From the NCBI RefSeq assembly GCF_001618385.1, contig NZ_BDCR01000004.1, positions 620,001 through 684,000 on the forward strand: 64,000 bases of DNA. The letters are read 5' to 3'. Positions 24,669 through 34,648 of this stretch are shown here, piece after piece. The DNA is from Paludibacter jiangxiensis (GTDB taxonomy: Bacteria > Bacteroidota > Bacteroidia > Bacteroidales > Paludibacteraceae). The position numbers were made by a program, and so were the translations under genes. Position 1 is the stretch's first letter; every line of letters begins with the position of its first letter. Below the pieces are notes generated by a model, which saw nothing but the letters and a program-made list of their open reading frames with translations, did not search any database and was not told where the DNA came from.

Positions 24669-26600
24669 ATGCTCAAAAAGACACATAAATTTTGGGACGT
24701 TATTGTACATCGTATCGTAAGTTCCAAATACGTCAGCAGATGGACTATTCTGGGAATTGACCTCATATTATCTGTCATTTCTCTTGTTTGGTGCTATTTA
24801 TTCGACTCAAGTCTGCATTTCAACGATGCGGTCTCCCTCCCCAAAGTCGAATATCTTATTATTGGCAGCCTCTTTATTTGCCCCTGGTATTTTCTATTTT
24901 TCAAAACACATACTGGAATTATCCGCTACTCTTCCTATCACGAAGTCGGGAGAGTGTTAGTCGCTGTTGTCTCAATCAATCTCTCCTATTATATCGTCGG
25001 TTTACTCAGCGGATATGGTTATTCAGGCATGTTCATCTCCTTGATTGTAAAAAACACCACCCTCAATTTTATTATTCTCATCGCCTTCCGGTTTGTGGTA
25101 GTCAGTTTCTACCGTTTCCTTACCACTTACGTTGCCGGCCGCTACCGACAAAGAAGCCTTGTGTACGGTGTTAGCCGCCAAAGCATCGCACTGGCAAGCC
25201 TTTTCCTGACTGACGGATATAAAGGCTATAGAATAGTCGGCTTCCTGACACACGACAAACACATGATTCACCAACGAATATTCGATCTGCCGGTTTATTA
25301 TGCAGACGACAATCTCGACCATGTAATCAGAGAATACAAAATCAGCGCCTTGTTTCTTGTAAAAAAACAGCCGATAGAAATCCCTGACAAAAAAATATTA
25401 CGGCAGTGCATCGACCTGCATATCAAAATATTATCTCCAGACCAGGCACAGATGTTTCGCGACCTGATACCTCAAAAATATTACCTGAATCCTCAAATCA
25501 AGGATCTGCTTGGAAGAGATGAAATTCAAATTGATTTTGAAAAAATAAAGCTTCAGGTTGAAAACAAGACTGTTCTTGTTACAGGCGCTGCGGGTTCAAT
25601 TGGTTGCGAGATGGTAAAGCAACTGGTAACATTCAAACCGCAAAAAATCATCTTATTCGATTCGGCCGAAACTCCGCTCAACTCCCTACTGCTGGAGATG
25701 GAAAAATACTATCCCAATGTTTGCGAAGCCATATTGGGAGACATCCGCATCCGGAAACGCCTTGAATTTGTTTTCAGAAAGTATCATCCGCACATCATTT
25801 ATCATGCTGCGGCCTATAAACATGTGCCCATGGTTGAACGGAATCCGTGTGAGGCTGTGCTTACCAATGTGCTGGGAACCCGTAACATTGCAAACTACGC
25901 ACTGAAATTCAGGGTTGAAAAATTCATCATGGTATCGACAGACAAAGCTGTCAATCCAAGCAATGTGATGGGTGCTTCGAAACGGATTGCAGAAATATAC
26001 ATTCAATCGCTGGCCAATCATCTGGACGGAAAATCAGCTACCAAATTCATAACCACACGATTTGGTAATGTGTTGGGATCAAATGGTTCTGTGATTCCTC
26101 TATTCAAAGAACAGATAGAAAACGGAGGGCCGGTAACTGTCACCCACCCCAACATAATCCGTTACTTCATGACCATCCCCGAAGCATGTCGCCTCGTGCT
26201 TGAAGCCGGAGTGATGGGACATAACGGTAACATTTATATATTCGACATGGGCAAACCGGTTAAAATTGCCGACTTAGCAAAGAAAATGATTGAAATGGCC
26301 GGCTTGGTTCCCAATCGTGATATTCGCATTGTATACACCGGATTACGACCGGGCGAAAAGCTGTATGAGGAGCTGTTAAACGATAAAGAGATTACTCAAC
26401 CCACGACAAATCCGAAGATCAAAGTGGCGAAGGTTAGAAAATACAAGCTCTCAGAAGTGGCAAAATTAATAAACGAACTGATTGTCAAAGCGATGCTCTT
26501 CGACACACGAGCAACTGTAAAGAAGATGAAAGAAATAGTGCCGGAATTCATAAGCATGAATTCAGCATACGAACGATTTGATAAAAAGCTTCCTGATTAG
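24669..26600 (+). CDS. Membrane NDP-sugar 4,6-dehydratase/epimerase (CapD/PglF/WbpM family)
   Basis: A 643-residue protein. Four membrane helices in the first 150 residues precede a CoA-binding-like domain and a short-chain dehydrogenase domain with NAD motif TGAAGSIG (about 303), the DIR acidic site, and STDKAVNPSNVMGASKR (the SxxxK replacement of YxxxK typical of long PglF/FlaA1 enzymes). Expected reaction: dehydration of UDP-GlcNAc to a 4-keto-6-deoxy sugar. ATG 24669 is chosen over an upstream GTG because of AAGGGAGG 6 nt before it. It opens the locus and probably feeds the DegT aminotransferase at its far end. Confidence 0.92.
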   Translation: MLKKTHKFWDVIVHRIVSSKYVSRWTILGIDLILSVISLVWCYLFDSSLHFNDAVSLPKVEYLIIGSLFICPWYFLFFKTHTGIIRYSSYHEVGRVLVAVVSINLSYYIVGLLSGYGYSGMFISLIVKNTTLNFIILIAFRFVVVSFYRFLTTYVAGRYRQRSLVYGVSRQSIALASLFLTDGYKGYRIVGFLTHDKHMIHQRIFDLPVYYADDNLDHVIREYKISALFLVKKQPIEIPDKKILRQCIDLHIKILSPDQAQMFRDLIPQKYYLNPQIKDLLGRDEIQIDFEKIKLQVENKTVLVTGAAGSIGCEMVKQLVTFKPQKIILFDSAETPLNSLLLEMEKYYPNVCEAILGDIRIRKRLEFVFRKYHPHIIYHAAAYKHVPMVERNPCEAVLTNVLGTRNIANYALKFRVEKFIMVSTDKAVNPSNVMGASKRIAEIYIQSLANHLDGKSATKFITTRFGNVLGSNGSVIPLFKEQIENGGPVTVTHPNIIRYFMTIPEACRLVLEAGVMGHNGNIYIFDMGKPVKIADLAKKMIEMAGLVPNRDIRIVYTGLRPGEKLYEELLNDKEITQPTTNPKIKVAKVRKYKLSEVAKLINELIVKAMLFDTRATVKKMKEIVPEFISMNSAYERFDKKLPD

Positions 26601-26668
26601 TTTCACCATTTATATCAATGAGGATAAAACGACATCTTTCTGATTTAACATATTAATAGCTTATTATT

Positions 26669-27475
26669 ATGAAGACAATTCCTGTTATTTTAGTTAGTAT
26701 CTGTCTGTTACTATCGTGCAGCTCTTCTAAAAACATAGCCTATTTTCAATATTCGGGAAACAGGGCCGCTTTTTCGGATTCTTCGGCAACATCCGAAACC
26801 AAACTGAAAGCCGGTGATTTATTAATAATTACGGTCAACTCCACATCGCCCGAGGTTGCAGTCCCTTTTAACCTGCCAACGGTGCCCTTGCCTGCCAGTA
26901 GTTCTTCTACCACAGCAAATCCGGTGGCTACAGGTACTATTGCCTTACAAAATTATCTGATTGATAAAGACGGCACCATCACATTCCCGGTATTAGGTAA
27001 AATAAACGCGGCCGGAATGACCAAGCTTCAATTGGCCGACTACATCAAAAACAAAATATGTCCCCACTATATCAAAGAGATGCCGATTGTAAACATCCGG
27101 TACACCAATTATAAGATTTCAGTATTGGGAGAAGTAAACAAGCCGGGCATTTATACTATTGATAATGAAAAAATAAACCTTTTGGAAGCAATAGCCCTTG
27201 CCGGAGATCTGACCATATTCGGCATCAGAGATAACATTTTACTTATCCGTGATAACGACAAAGGCCAAAGGGTGACCTTCGAGATTGATCTGAGAGACCG
27301 TAACATCGTCAACTCACCACTTTACTACCTGCATCAGAACGACATACTATATATCCAACCCAACAAACCGAAAGCGCGTTCCGCCTCTTTCAACACAGGA
27401 GAATCGATGACGCTTTCGGCTGTAGGAATATTGATTTCCGTTGCATCGTTAGTAACGCTGTTAGTCAAGAAATAA
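26669..27475 (+). CDS. Wza-like polysaccharide export lipoprotein
   Basis: Outer-membrane export channel subunit of 268 residues. The lipobox LLLSCSSSKN puts Cys near residue 17. The Poly_export domain begins LKAGDLLIITVNSTSPEV, with IDKDGTITFPVLGKINAAGMT in the centre. An SLBB-like segment follows (YKISVLGEVNKPGIYTIDNEKINLLEAIALAGDLTIFG). A C-terminal hydrophobic helix (LSAVGILISVASLVTLLV) would span the outer membrane. It is followed at once by the Wzc-type partner. Confidence 0.93.
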   Translation: MKTIPVILVSICLLLSCSSSKNIAYFQYSGNRAAFSDSSATSETKLKAGDLLIITVNSTSPEVAVPFNLPTVPLPASSSSTTANPVATGTIALQNYLIDKDGTITFPVLGKINAAGMTKLQLADYIKNKICPHYIKEMPIVNIRYTNYKISVLGEVNKPGIYTIDNEKINLLEAIALAGDLTIFGIRDNILLIRDNDKGQRVTFEIDLRDRNIVNSPLYYLHQNDILYIQPNKPKARSASFNTGESMTLSAVGILISVASLVTLLVKK

Positions 27476-27512
27476 GGCACCGCAATGTCGCGAGCCATAA
27501 AATGAAAACGGT

Positions 27513-29837
27513 ATGCAATCCAGGATTCAAAATATCACAGACAAATCCGTCAATTTCCGGGAGTCGATTGACAAATACCTACGCCACTGGCCATGGTTTG
27601 TGGCATCTGTCTTTTTAGCTTTAATAGCCGGTTTTCTGTATGCCCGTTCGCAACCCGATACATACGAAACCACAGCATCAATCATGGTTCTCGATCAGAG
27701 CAAGAACGGAGCTACAAGTCAGGCCAACCTCATCAGCCAGCTAAACAACATCGGACTGACCACTTCACCCACTATGACAAACGATGAAGCAAAAATGATC
27801 GGATCAACAGCTTTGATGAGAAAAGTTGTGTACCGACTGGAACTCTATACCTCCTACTCGCACCGCTCATTCCTTAAAAACGAGGACCTCTATGATTCGT
27901 CGCCACTCTATGCCCGTTTAGACATGGCAGCACTTGAACGCATAAAAGGCAATGTAATGCTTACCGCGCGTTACGACAGCGGGAAGCTTGTAATTGACGG
28001 AGAATACCTGGAACGCCGTTTTGTTGTGCATCCCAACAATTTACCGGGCTACTACGCCACACCGGCAGGCAATTTATATATTGCTCAAAACAAGGGCTAC
28101 ACTACCGATAAATTTCCATTAACCATAAAAATTACCAATCCTTCAAAAGTTGCCAAATTTATTGCTTCAAGTAGCCTGCTTACTCTGGTTAACAAAGAAG
28201 CTAATGTAATCGACCTCACGCTGCAAACCTCGAATATTAAAAAAGGGCAAGACATCCTAAAAACACTGGCAACCGTATATAATGAAGATGCTGTAGAACA
28301 AATCAACCATTCGGCGATGAGTTCCGCCAATTTTCTGGATGGAAGAATTAAACTGCTAACCGGAGAACTGAGCACCGTAGAACGCGATGCCGAACAGTAC
28401 AAGCAGAGCAACAACCTCACTAATATTGAAGCAGACGCACAGATGTATTTAGGCAGAAGCAGCGGATACATCACACAACGCAGTACCGTTGAAAACCAGC
28501 TGAATCTGATCTCGTATGTGAAAGATTTTCTGCGCAACCCGGCCAACAAATCTGCTTTAGTTCCCAACCTCGGGCTGACAGACGTGGGTCTTGTAAACGT
28601 AATTCAAAAATACAACGATCTGGTAATTAACAGAGAACAAATTGCTCAGGGATCATCGGAAGATAATCCTGCTCTCAAAGCGATTAACCTGCAAGTACAA
28701 ACAGCGCGCAAAGCAATCCTGGAGAGCATAGAAAGCACCCACAAAGGACTACAAATCACCAATCAGGATTTAAATTCACAAAACTCAGCGGTATCGTCGA
28801 AGCTCAGGCAAATCCCCAAGCAGGAAAGAGAATTTCTGGAAATAAAACGCCAACAACAGGTCAAAGAATCATTGTACCTGTTCCTGCTCCAGAAGCGTGA
28901 AGACGCATCTCTCAGCATGGCCGTTACCATTCCCAAAGGGAGGCTTATCAATACGCCCGACACATCAAAACAGGTCGCTCCACGAACATCAGTTATCCTG
29001 TTTGTGGCATTTCTGTTAGGACTTGTAGTTCCAGCCTCATCCATTCAGATTAAAAATCTGATGCACACAAAAATTGAGAATCGTCAGGATGTGGAAAAGA
29101 TTACCCAAGTGCCTGTTTTAGCCGAACTCGGACACATCAGCACGGATGAAATAATATTGAACCACAAGACGGCCATTAGCCCTAACTCTGAACTTTTCAG
29201 GCTCTTGCGATCGAACCTCCAGTTTGTACTTGATGCTTCCTCCCAAAAAGTAATCGTGGTCACCTCGACGCAACAGGGCGAAGGCAAAACGCTGGTCAGC
29301 ATCAACCTGGCAGCCATCCTTTCGTTAGCAGACAAAAAAGTATTGCTCGTTGAACTGGATTTGCGGCGGCCACGGCTATCAACATACATGGAGATTGAAG
29401 CAAAGAAAGGTATAAGCTCTTACCTGATGGGTGAAGATACAGATATGCAGGAAATCATTAAACCGGTCCCTGATTATCCGATGCTGGACATATTGCCCAC
29501 GGGAATTATTCCGCCTAACCCGAACGAACTGATACTGAAAGACCGTCTCGACATGCTCATTTCCAAGCTAAAAGAAGAATACGATTATATAGTAATTGAC
29601 TCGGCACCGGTAGGTGTAGTTTCGGACACGTTCCTGATCAACCGGTTGGCCGACATCAACCTGTACGTTTGCAGATCGAGATATACAGACAAACGCAATC
29701 TGGTGTATATCAATCAAATTCACCAGGAAAACAGGTTAAATCACCTTTACATTGTGATTAATGATGTTTCGCTTCAAAACCACAGCTATTCGTACCATCG
29801 GAAATACGGCTATGGTTATGCACAGGAAAATACGTAG
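27513..29837 (+). CDS. Wzc-like polysaccharide co-polymerase and BY-kinase
   Basis: A 774-residue inner-membrane protein. The Wzz domain has helices at about 28-48 and 490-512 that bracket a large periplasmic coiled-coil region. The cytoplasmic tyrosine kinase domain has Walker A STQQGEGKT (about 584-592), Walker A' VLLVELDLRRPRL and Walker B IDSAPVG. The C-terminus NHSYSYHRKYGYGYAQ is a Tyr cluster for autophosphorylation. It controls chain length and couples polymerisation to export through the Wza-like lipoprotein encoded just before. The kinase and the Wzz part are in one chain, as in proteobacterial Wzc. Confidence 0.93.
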   Translation: MQSRIQNITDKSVNFRESIDKYLRHWPWFVASVFLALIAGFLYARSQPDTYETTASIMVLDQSKNGATSQANLISQLNNIGLTTSPTMTNDEAKMIGSTALMRKVVYRLELYTSYSHRSFLKNEDLYDSSPLYARLDMAALERIKGNVMLTARYDSGKLVIDGEYLERRFVVHPNNLPGYYATPAGNLYIAQNKGYTTDKFPLTIKITNPSKVAKFIASSSLLTLVNKEANVIDLTLQTSNIKKGQDILKTLATVYNEDAVEQINHSAMSSANFLDGRIKLLTGELSTVERDAEQYKQSNNLTNIEADAQMYLGRSSGYITQRSTVENQLNLISYVKDFLRNPANKSALVPNLGLTDVGLVNVIQKYNDLVINREQIAQGSSEDNPALKAINLQVQTARKAILESIESTHKGLQITNQDLNSQNSAVSSKLRQIPKQEREFLEIKRQQQVKESLYLFLLQKREDASLSMAVTIPKGRLINTPDTSKQVAPRTSVILFVAFLLGLVVPASSIQIKNLMHTKIENRQDVEKITQVPVLAELGHISTDEIILNHKTAISPNSELFRLLRSNLQFVLDASSQKVIVVTSTQQGEGKTLVSINLAAILSLADKKVLLVELDLRRPRLSTYMEIEAKKGISSYLMGEDTDMQEIIKPVPDYPMLDILPTGIIPPNPNELILKDRLDMLISKLKEEYDYIVIDSAPVGVVSDTFLINRLADINLYVCRSRYTDKRNLVYINQIHQENRLNHLYIVINDVSLQNHSYSYHRKYGYGYAQENT

Positions 29838-29861
29838 TGAGAACGCTAAATGTAAATCGTC

Positions 29862-31670
29862 ATGATCGAATTACTTCGCAAAGAAGATTGCAACGGTTGT
29901 TGTGCCTGTGTTGACATTTGCCCGACAATGGCAATCAAACTCCACACCGACGAAGAAGGTTTCTGGTATCCGGAGACCGATAAAGATGTATGCAATGACT
30001 GTGAATTATGCAACAGTGTTTGCCCCGAATTACACGTTGCAGAGGTAAAGAAAAATGATTTTGAAAAGCCCTTTGCGTATGCTGCTGTGCATAAAAACCT
30101 TGATGTCAGATTCAACAGCACATCCGGTGGATTGTTTTCTGCCATGGCCGAAATCATCTATAAAAACGGAGGAAGTGTTGCCGGCGCTGTTTACAATGAA
30201 GATTTCTCTGTTAAGCACTATATATCAAATACTAAAAGCGATTTACAGAAGCTACGCAGCTCAAAATACCAGCAAAGCAACATGAGCGGGATGCACAGGG
30301 AGATCAAACGACGTTTGGATGACGGCGAAAACGTGCTGGTATGCGGAACACCCTGTCAGATGGCAGCATTAAGACTCTTCCTGAAAAAAGATTATAACAA
30401 CCTCATCATTCTCGATTTTGTTTGCCGCGGAGTCAATTCTCCGATGGTATTTCAAAAATACCTGCAATCGCAGGAAGAAGCGAACGGAGCGAAAATCGTT
30501 GCTGCACAGGCAAAAAATAAGGAACTGGGATGGAGAAGTCTGACCTTCAAAATGACTTTCGACAACGGCAAGTCCGTTTTTCAGACCAAAGAATCCAACC
30601 TGTTTTTACGTGGCTATCTTAGTGCAAATGCGTATTGTCGACCTTCTTGTTACACCTGCCAGTTCAAAGGGTGGCCGAGAATCGCCGATATTACGCTGGC
30701 CGATTTCTGGGGCATCGAACATGTGGATGCTGCGCTCGATAACGACCTGGGGACTTCAATGGTACTGATCAATTCAAAAAAGGGTGCGGCATTCTTTGAA
30801 AGCATAAAGGAGAAAATCGATTTTAAAGAAGTAAGTCTTGCGCAGGCATCGGCAAACAACGGCGCGTTAATAACGCCCTTAAAAAAGCCGACCATAGACA
30901 GAAAACAGTTTTTCGCCGAGTTGCAAACAGCGTCGTTCGATAAAGTGGCAACTAAATATTTTCCGCCCCCCTCTGTTCCTGCGAAAGAAAAGATTCGGGA
31001 ATTTCTGGGAACAATACTAACGATAGCACAAACAACACGCTTACACCCAAAAACGCTTTACCAGTTTGTGAAATACAACTTCCTGTCAGGAAAAGTAACA
31101 ACAAATATCAGAAAGCAAGGGTGGTTGATAACAACGCCTCACTCTGTATTGGAGATACACAAAAGAGCTAAAATCGACTGTAAGGGCACACTATATCTGG
31201 GAATGAAAAGAATAAAAAAATCCAGACTGGAAAGCCGCCTGTTAGTAGATCCCGGAGGTGAAATTGTTGTAAATGGCGATTTCATATTTGGATACGGATC
31301 TGACATTGAAGTGTTTAAAAACGCAAAACTCATACTAAACGAAAACGGAGCAACAAATATCTCTACCACCATTATTTGTGCTGAACGAATAGAAATCGGC
31401 AAGCATGTCAGGATGGGGCGTAATGTCACCATCAGAGACACCAACGGAAATCACTTTCTGGCTCTTCAGGGATACAAGCCATCACGACCTGTAACCATCG
31501 GCGACCACGTATGGCTTTGCGAAGGCTGTACCATTTTACCCGGAGTGAAAATTGGCGATGGCGCCATCATAGGAGCATGTTCAACGGTTGTTTCAAATGT
31601 ACCGGCCAATGCCATTGTGATGGGAAACCCGGCCAAGGTAGTAGATGAAAACATTTTATGGAAATTCTGA
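29862..31670 (+). CDS. FrhB-like Fe-S protein fused to a hexapeptide acyltransferase
   Basis: A 602-residue fusion. The N-terminus has two ferredoxin clusters, Cys10-13-16-20 and Cys44-47-50-54 (CxxCxxCxxxC pattern). A coenzyme F420 hydrogenase/dehydrogenase beta-subunit (FrhB) domain follows with STSGGLFSAMAE and VLVCGTPCQMAAL, to about residue 380. The last 170 residues are a left-handed beta-helix acyltransferase (IGDHVWLCEGCTILPGVKIGDGAIIGACSTVV). FrhB-like proteins recur in Bacteroidetes polysaccharide loci beside pyruvyl transferases, and one is present here at 34649. A redox step on the sugar or its substituent coupled to acylation is inferred. Confidence 0.88.
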   Translation: MIELLRKEDCNGCCACVDICPTMAIKLHTDEEGFWYPETDKDVCNDCELCNSVCPELHVAEVKKNDFEKPFAYAAVHKNLDVRFNSTSGGLFSAMAEIIYKNGGSVAGAVYNEDFSVKHYISNTKSDLQKLRSSKYQQSNMSGMHREIKRRLDDGENVLVCGTPCQMAALRLFLKKDYNNLIILDFVCRGVNSPMVFQKYLQSQEEANGAKIVAAQAKNKELGWRSLTFKMTFDNGKSVFQTKESNLFLRGYLSANAYCRPSCYTCQFKGWPRIADITLADFWGIEHVDAALDNDLGTSMVLINSKKGAAFFESIKEKIDFKEVSLAQASANNGALITPLKKPTIDRKQFFAELQTASFDKVATKYFPPPSVPAKEKIREFLGTILTIAQTTRLHPKTLYQFVKYNFLSGKVTTNIRKQGWLITTPHSVLEIHKRAKIDCKGTLYLGMKRIKKSRLESRLLVDPGGEIVVNGDFIFGYGSDIEVFKNAKLILNENGATNISTTIICAERIEIGKHVRMGRNVTIRDTNGNHFLALQGYKPSRPVTIGDHVWLCEGCTILPGVKIGDGAIIGACSTVVSNVPANAIVMGNPAKVVDENILWKF

Positions 31671-31709
31671 GACCTCAACATTTTTATTAACCCTTTAATA
31701 CCAAAGTAT

Positions 31710-31940
31710 ATGGAACTGCAAGATTACATCAGCAAATTCGCTTCCAGGTTTGACGAAACACCTGCCGAAAAATTTACCGCCGATACTGAATTCAAGGCGT
31801 TGGACGAATGGAGTTCTCTTTCTGCATTAACCATTATTGCTATGGCTGATGAAGAATATGGAGTCAAAATCAAGGGTGAAGATATCCGCAATTCGGATAC
31901 CATTAAAGATTTGTATGCTATCGTAAAATCGAGAGCCTGA
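31710..31940 (+). CDS. Acyl carrier protein
   Basis: A 76-residue, acidic, all-helical carrier protein. The phosphopantetheine attachment region reads ALDEWSSLSALTIIAMADEEYG, with Ser36 in the position of the DSL serine (here SSL). It is not the housekeeping fatty-acid ACP, whose LGADSLD motif differs. It lies between the FrhB-acyltransferase fusion and a KAS III gene, with 27 bp to the latter. The trio suggests an acyl group made on a dedicated carrier and moved to the polysaccharide. The acyl chain cannot be predicted. Confidence 0.9.
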   Translation: MELQDYISKFASRFDETPAEKFTADTEFKALDEWSSLSALTIIAMADEEYGVKIKGEDIRNSDTIKDLYAIVKSRA

Positions 31941-31967
31941 GCCGCTTTCACAAAAACCACGCGCCCT

Positions 31968-32972
31968 ATGAACCGAAGCTACATAAAAGCAATATCATAC
32001 TATCTTCCCAAACAGGCACTCACCAACGAAGACCTGGCGAGAGAGTTTTCCGATCCGAATGTTGAAAAAAATGCGGGGAAAGTCGGAATAGATGTAAGGT
32101 ACATTGCGGCCGAAGATGAGACTGCGGGAGACATGGCAGAACAGGCCGCACGGAATCTTTTCCAGGAATATAACATAGCACCGGAAACGATAGATTTTCT
32201 GATACTTTGCACACAAAGCCCTGATTATTTTTTACCGGCTACGGCTTGTGTTTTACAACACCGGCTTGGAATTCCGTCAAACGCCGGCGCTATCGATTTT
32301 AATCAGGGATGCTCGGGCTACCTGTACGGGCTCGCGCTGGCAAAAGGCCTGATTGCAGCCAATGTTGCCAAAAACATTTTGTTACTGACTGCTGAGACTT
32401 ATTCCAAACATATTCATCAACAGGACAAAGCAAACCGGATTTTATTCGGAGATGCCGCATCAGCTACGCTTATCTCCAATGAAGGCTTTGCTGCAATCGG
32501 AGAATTCAGTTTGGGAACAGACGGGGCCGGAGAAAATGATTTGATCGTGAGAACAGGAGGATTTAGGCATAAAAACGCGCTGAATGATTTCACGATTGAC
32601 AAAAATGGCACCGTCATATCATCCGACCACCTGTTTCTAAATGGCTCTGAGATCTTCTCTTTTACACAGGAGAAAGTTCCGCTGCTGGTAAAAGACACTC
32701 TGTTACAAAACGGGCTGGAACAAGAGCAGATCGACCTGTTTGTCTTTCATCAGTCGAACCGGTTTATGCTCGACTTTCTGCGAAAGAAAATCAAAATCGA
32801 CGAAGAGAAATTTTATTATTGCTTATCCCGCTTCGGGAATACCGTATCATCCACCATACCAATAGCTTTGAAAGAAGCCATGACCGATAAATCGATAAAG
32901 GTCAACAACAAAATACTTTTGGCAAGCTATGGCGTAGGCTATTCCTGGGCAGGAGTTGTTCTTAATTTTTAG
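31968..32972 (+). CDS. 3-oxoacyl-ACP synthase III (FabH-like) of the exopolysaccharide locus
   Basis: A KAS III condensing enzyme of 334 residues with an intact Cys-His-Asn triad: Cys115 in FNQGCSGYLYGLALA, His261 in FVFHQSNRF and Asn291 in RFGNTVSST. FabH-type enzymes condense acyl-CoA with malonyl-ACP or transfer acyl groups. Here the dedicated acyl carrier gene ends 27 bp upstream, so the two probably work together. No ketoreductase or dehydratase accompanies them, so the product may be a short beta-keto acyl group, or the enzyme may act as an acyl-transfer ligase. Confidence 0.9.
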   Translation: MNRSYIKAISYYLPKQALTNEDLAREFSDPNVEKNAGKVGIDVRYIAAEDETAGDMAEQAARNLFQEYNIAPETIDFLILCTQSPDYFLPATACVLQHRLGIPSNAGAIDFNQGCSGYLYGLALAKGLIAANVAKNILLLTAETYSKHIHQQDKANRILFGDAASATLISNEGFAAIGEFSLGTDGAGENDLIVRTGGFRHKNALNDFTIDKNGTVISSDHLFLNGSEIFSFTQEKVPLLVKDTLLQNGLEQEQIDLFVFHQSNRFMLDFLRKKIKIDEEKFYYCLSRFGNTVSSTIPIALKEAMTDKSIKVNNKILLASYGVGYSWAGVVLNF

Positions 32973-33061
32973 ATAAGAAAAAGCGTAACCATCTAAAAAT
33001 AGCACGTACGACATCATGAAGAAGAGACTAACCATTTCCATTACGGCAAATTACAACTTCT

Positions 33062-34606
33062 ATGTCAACCGCTTCAAATACACGAATAGCAAAAAATACA
33101 GCAATGCTCTATTTTCGAATGCTATTTACAATGGGTGTCACTCTGTACACATCCAGGATTGTATTGTATGTACTTGGCGTTGAAAACTATGGAATTTACA
33201 ATGTCGTAGGCGGAGTTGTTATATTATTCACCTTTCTGAATGGCGCCATGTCGGCAAGCACGTCACGGTTTCTTACTTTTGCGTTGGGCCGACATGACTC
33301 CGAAGAATTGAAGAAAACCTTCAGTGCCGCATTAACTCTTCATATCATCATAGCGTTTATCATTCTGCTGCTGGCTGAAACTGTTGGTTTATGGTTTGTC
33401 CTGAATAAATTGGTAGTACCGGCCGCACGCATGAACGCGACCATCTGGGTTTACCAGCTATCCATCCTGACGTGTGTCGTAAGTCTGATACAGGTTCCTT
33501 ACAACGCAGCCATCATTGCCCACGAACGCATGAGCGTCTACGCCTATGTCAGCATTATCGACGTTTCGCTGAAACTTGCCGTTGTATTCCTGCTGAAATG
33601 GTTCGTTCCTTTTGACAAATTAGTATTCTACTCATTTTTAATCTTTTGCTCAACCCTCATCGTAGTTTCCATTTACCGGATATACTGCAAAAGACAATAT
33701 GAGGAATGTGTCTACCACATTTGTTGGGATAAACCGACCTATCAGAAAATGATCAATTTTTCGGGGTGGAGCCTGTTGGGAAATTTCGCATGGATTATGC
33801 TGACCGAAGGTTCTAACATCCTGATGAACCTCTTTTTCGGACCGGTGGTCAATGCGGCTCAGGCTGTTACAATGCAGGTAAATTCTGCCGTAACCAGTTT
33901 TGTGAACAATTTCCGGACGGCAGTGAATCCACAAATAATCAAGTTATATGCTTCCGACAGAAAAAGCGAAATGTTCAATCTGGTGTTTCAAAGCGGAAAG
34001 TACTCCTATTTCATCCTGTTCGTTCTGGTCTTACCTATCCTGCTCGAAACAGAGTTTATCCTCAACCTGTGGCTCAAGGTTGTACCGCAGTACACCGTAT
34101 TATTGGTAAAGCTTGCACTCATCAACTCTTTGGTTTCAACCCTCGACATGAGCGCGTTCATTGTTTTGCAGGCAGTCGGAAGACTGAAGGAAAGTGCACT
34201 GATCGGCTCATCATCCATTTTGTTATTTGTATTGCCCCTGTCATTTATTCTGTTTCATTTCGGATTTGCACCCAGTATTTTTTACTACGTAATGATTATC
34301 AATTCATTCCTGTTTTCTTTTGGTATCAGGCCGTACCTGCTGCACAAAATAGCAGAAATGAATATCAAAGAATATTTTGCTCATGTAGTATTCCCTGTTG
34401 TGAAAGTGACTGTGGCAGCAGCAATCGTCCCAATCGGAGTAACATTATACATGCCGGACAGCATATTTCGATTCTTCTTAATTTGTCTTGTATCGGCAAT
34501 CTCAGTTGGAATTGGAGTATACTATTTAGGCATGGACAGCATAACAAAAAAGATGCTTGCCCTTTGGGTAAAAGCAAAGTTCTCAAAATTAGCAACTAAA
34601 CCATAG
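33062..34606 (+). CDS. wzx: Polysaccharide flippase (Wzx-like, MATE/MOP fold)
   Basis: Integral membrane protein of 514 residues with about 12-14 helices. The N-terminus is typical of Bacteroidetes Wzx proteins: IAKNTAMLYFRMLFTMGVTLYTSRIVLYVLGVENYGIYNVVGG. The later segment NFAWIMLTEGSNILMNLFFGPVVNAAQAV is also conserved. It would flip the lipid-linked repeat unit to the periplasm for the polymerase encoded at 36878. An 89-bp spacer separates it from the KAS III gene. Confidence 0.92.
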   Translation: MSTASNTRIAKNTAMLYFRMLFTMGVTLYTSRIVLYVLGVENYGIYNVVGGVVILFTFLNGAMSASTSRFLTFALGRHDSEELKKTFSAALTLHIIIAFIILLLAETVGLWFVLNKLVVPAARMNATIWVYQLSILTCVVSLIQVPYNAAIIAHERMSVYAYVSIIDVSLKLAVVFLLKWFVPFDKLVFYSFLIFCSTLIVVSIYRIYCKRQYEECVYHICWDKPTYQKMINFSGWSLLGNFAWIMLTEGSNILMNLFFGPVVNAAQAVTMQVNSAVTSFVNNFRTAVNPQIIKLYASDRKSEMFNLVFQSGKYSYFILFVLVLPILLETEFILNLWLKVVPQYTVLLVKLALINSLVSTLDMSAFIVLQAVGRLKESALIGSSSILLFVLPLSFILFHFGFAPSIFYYVMIINSFLFSFGIRPYLLHKIAEMNIKEYFAHVVFPVVKVTVAAAIVPIGVTLYMPDSIFRFFLICLVSAISVGIGVYYLGMDSITKKMLALWVKAKFSKLATKP

Positions 34607-34648
34607 AAGTGTGATTTTATTATTGTCTGATCTATAAATAAGATTTGT

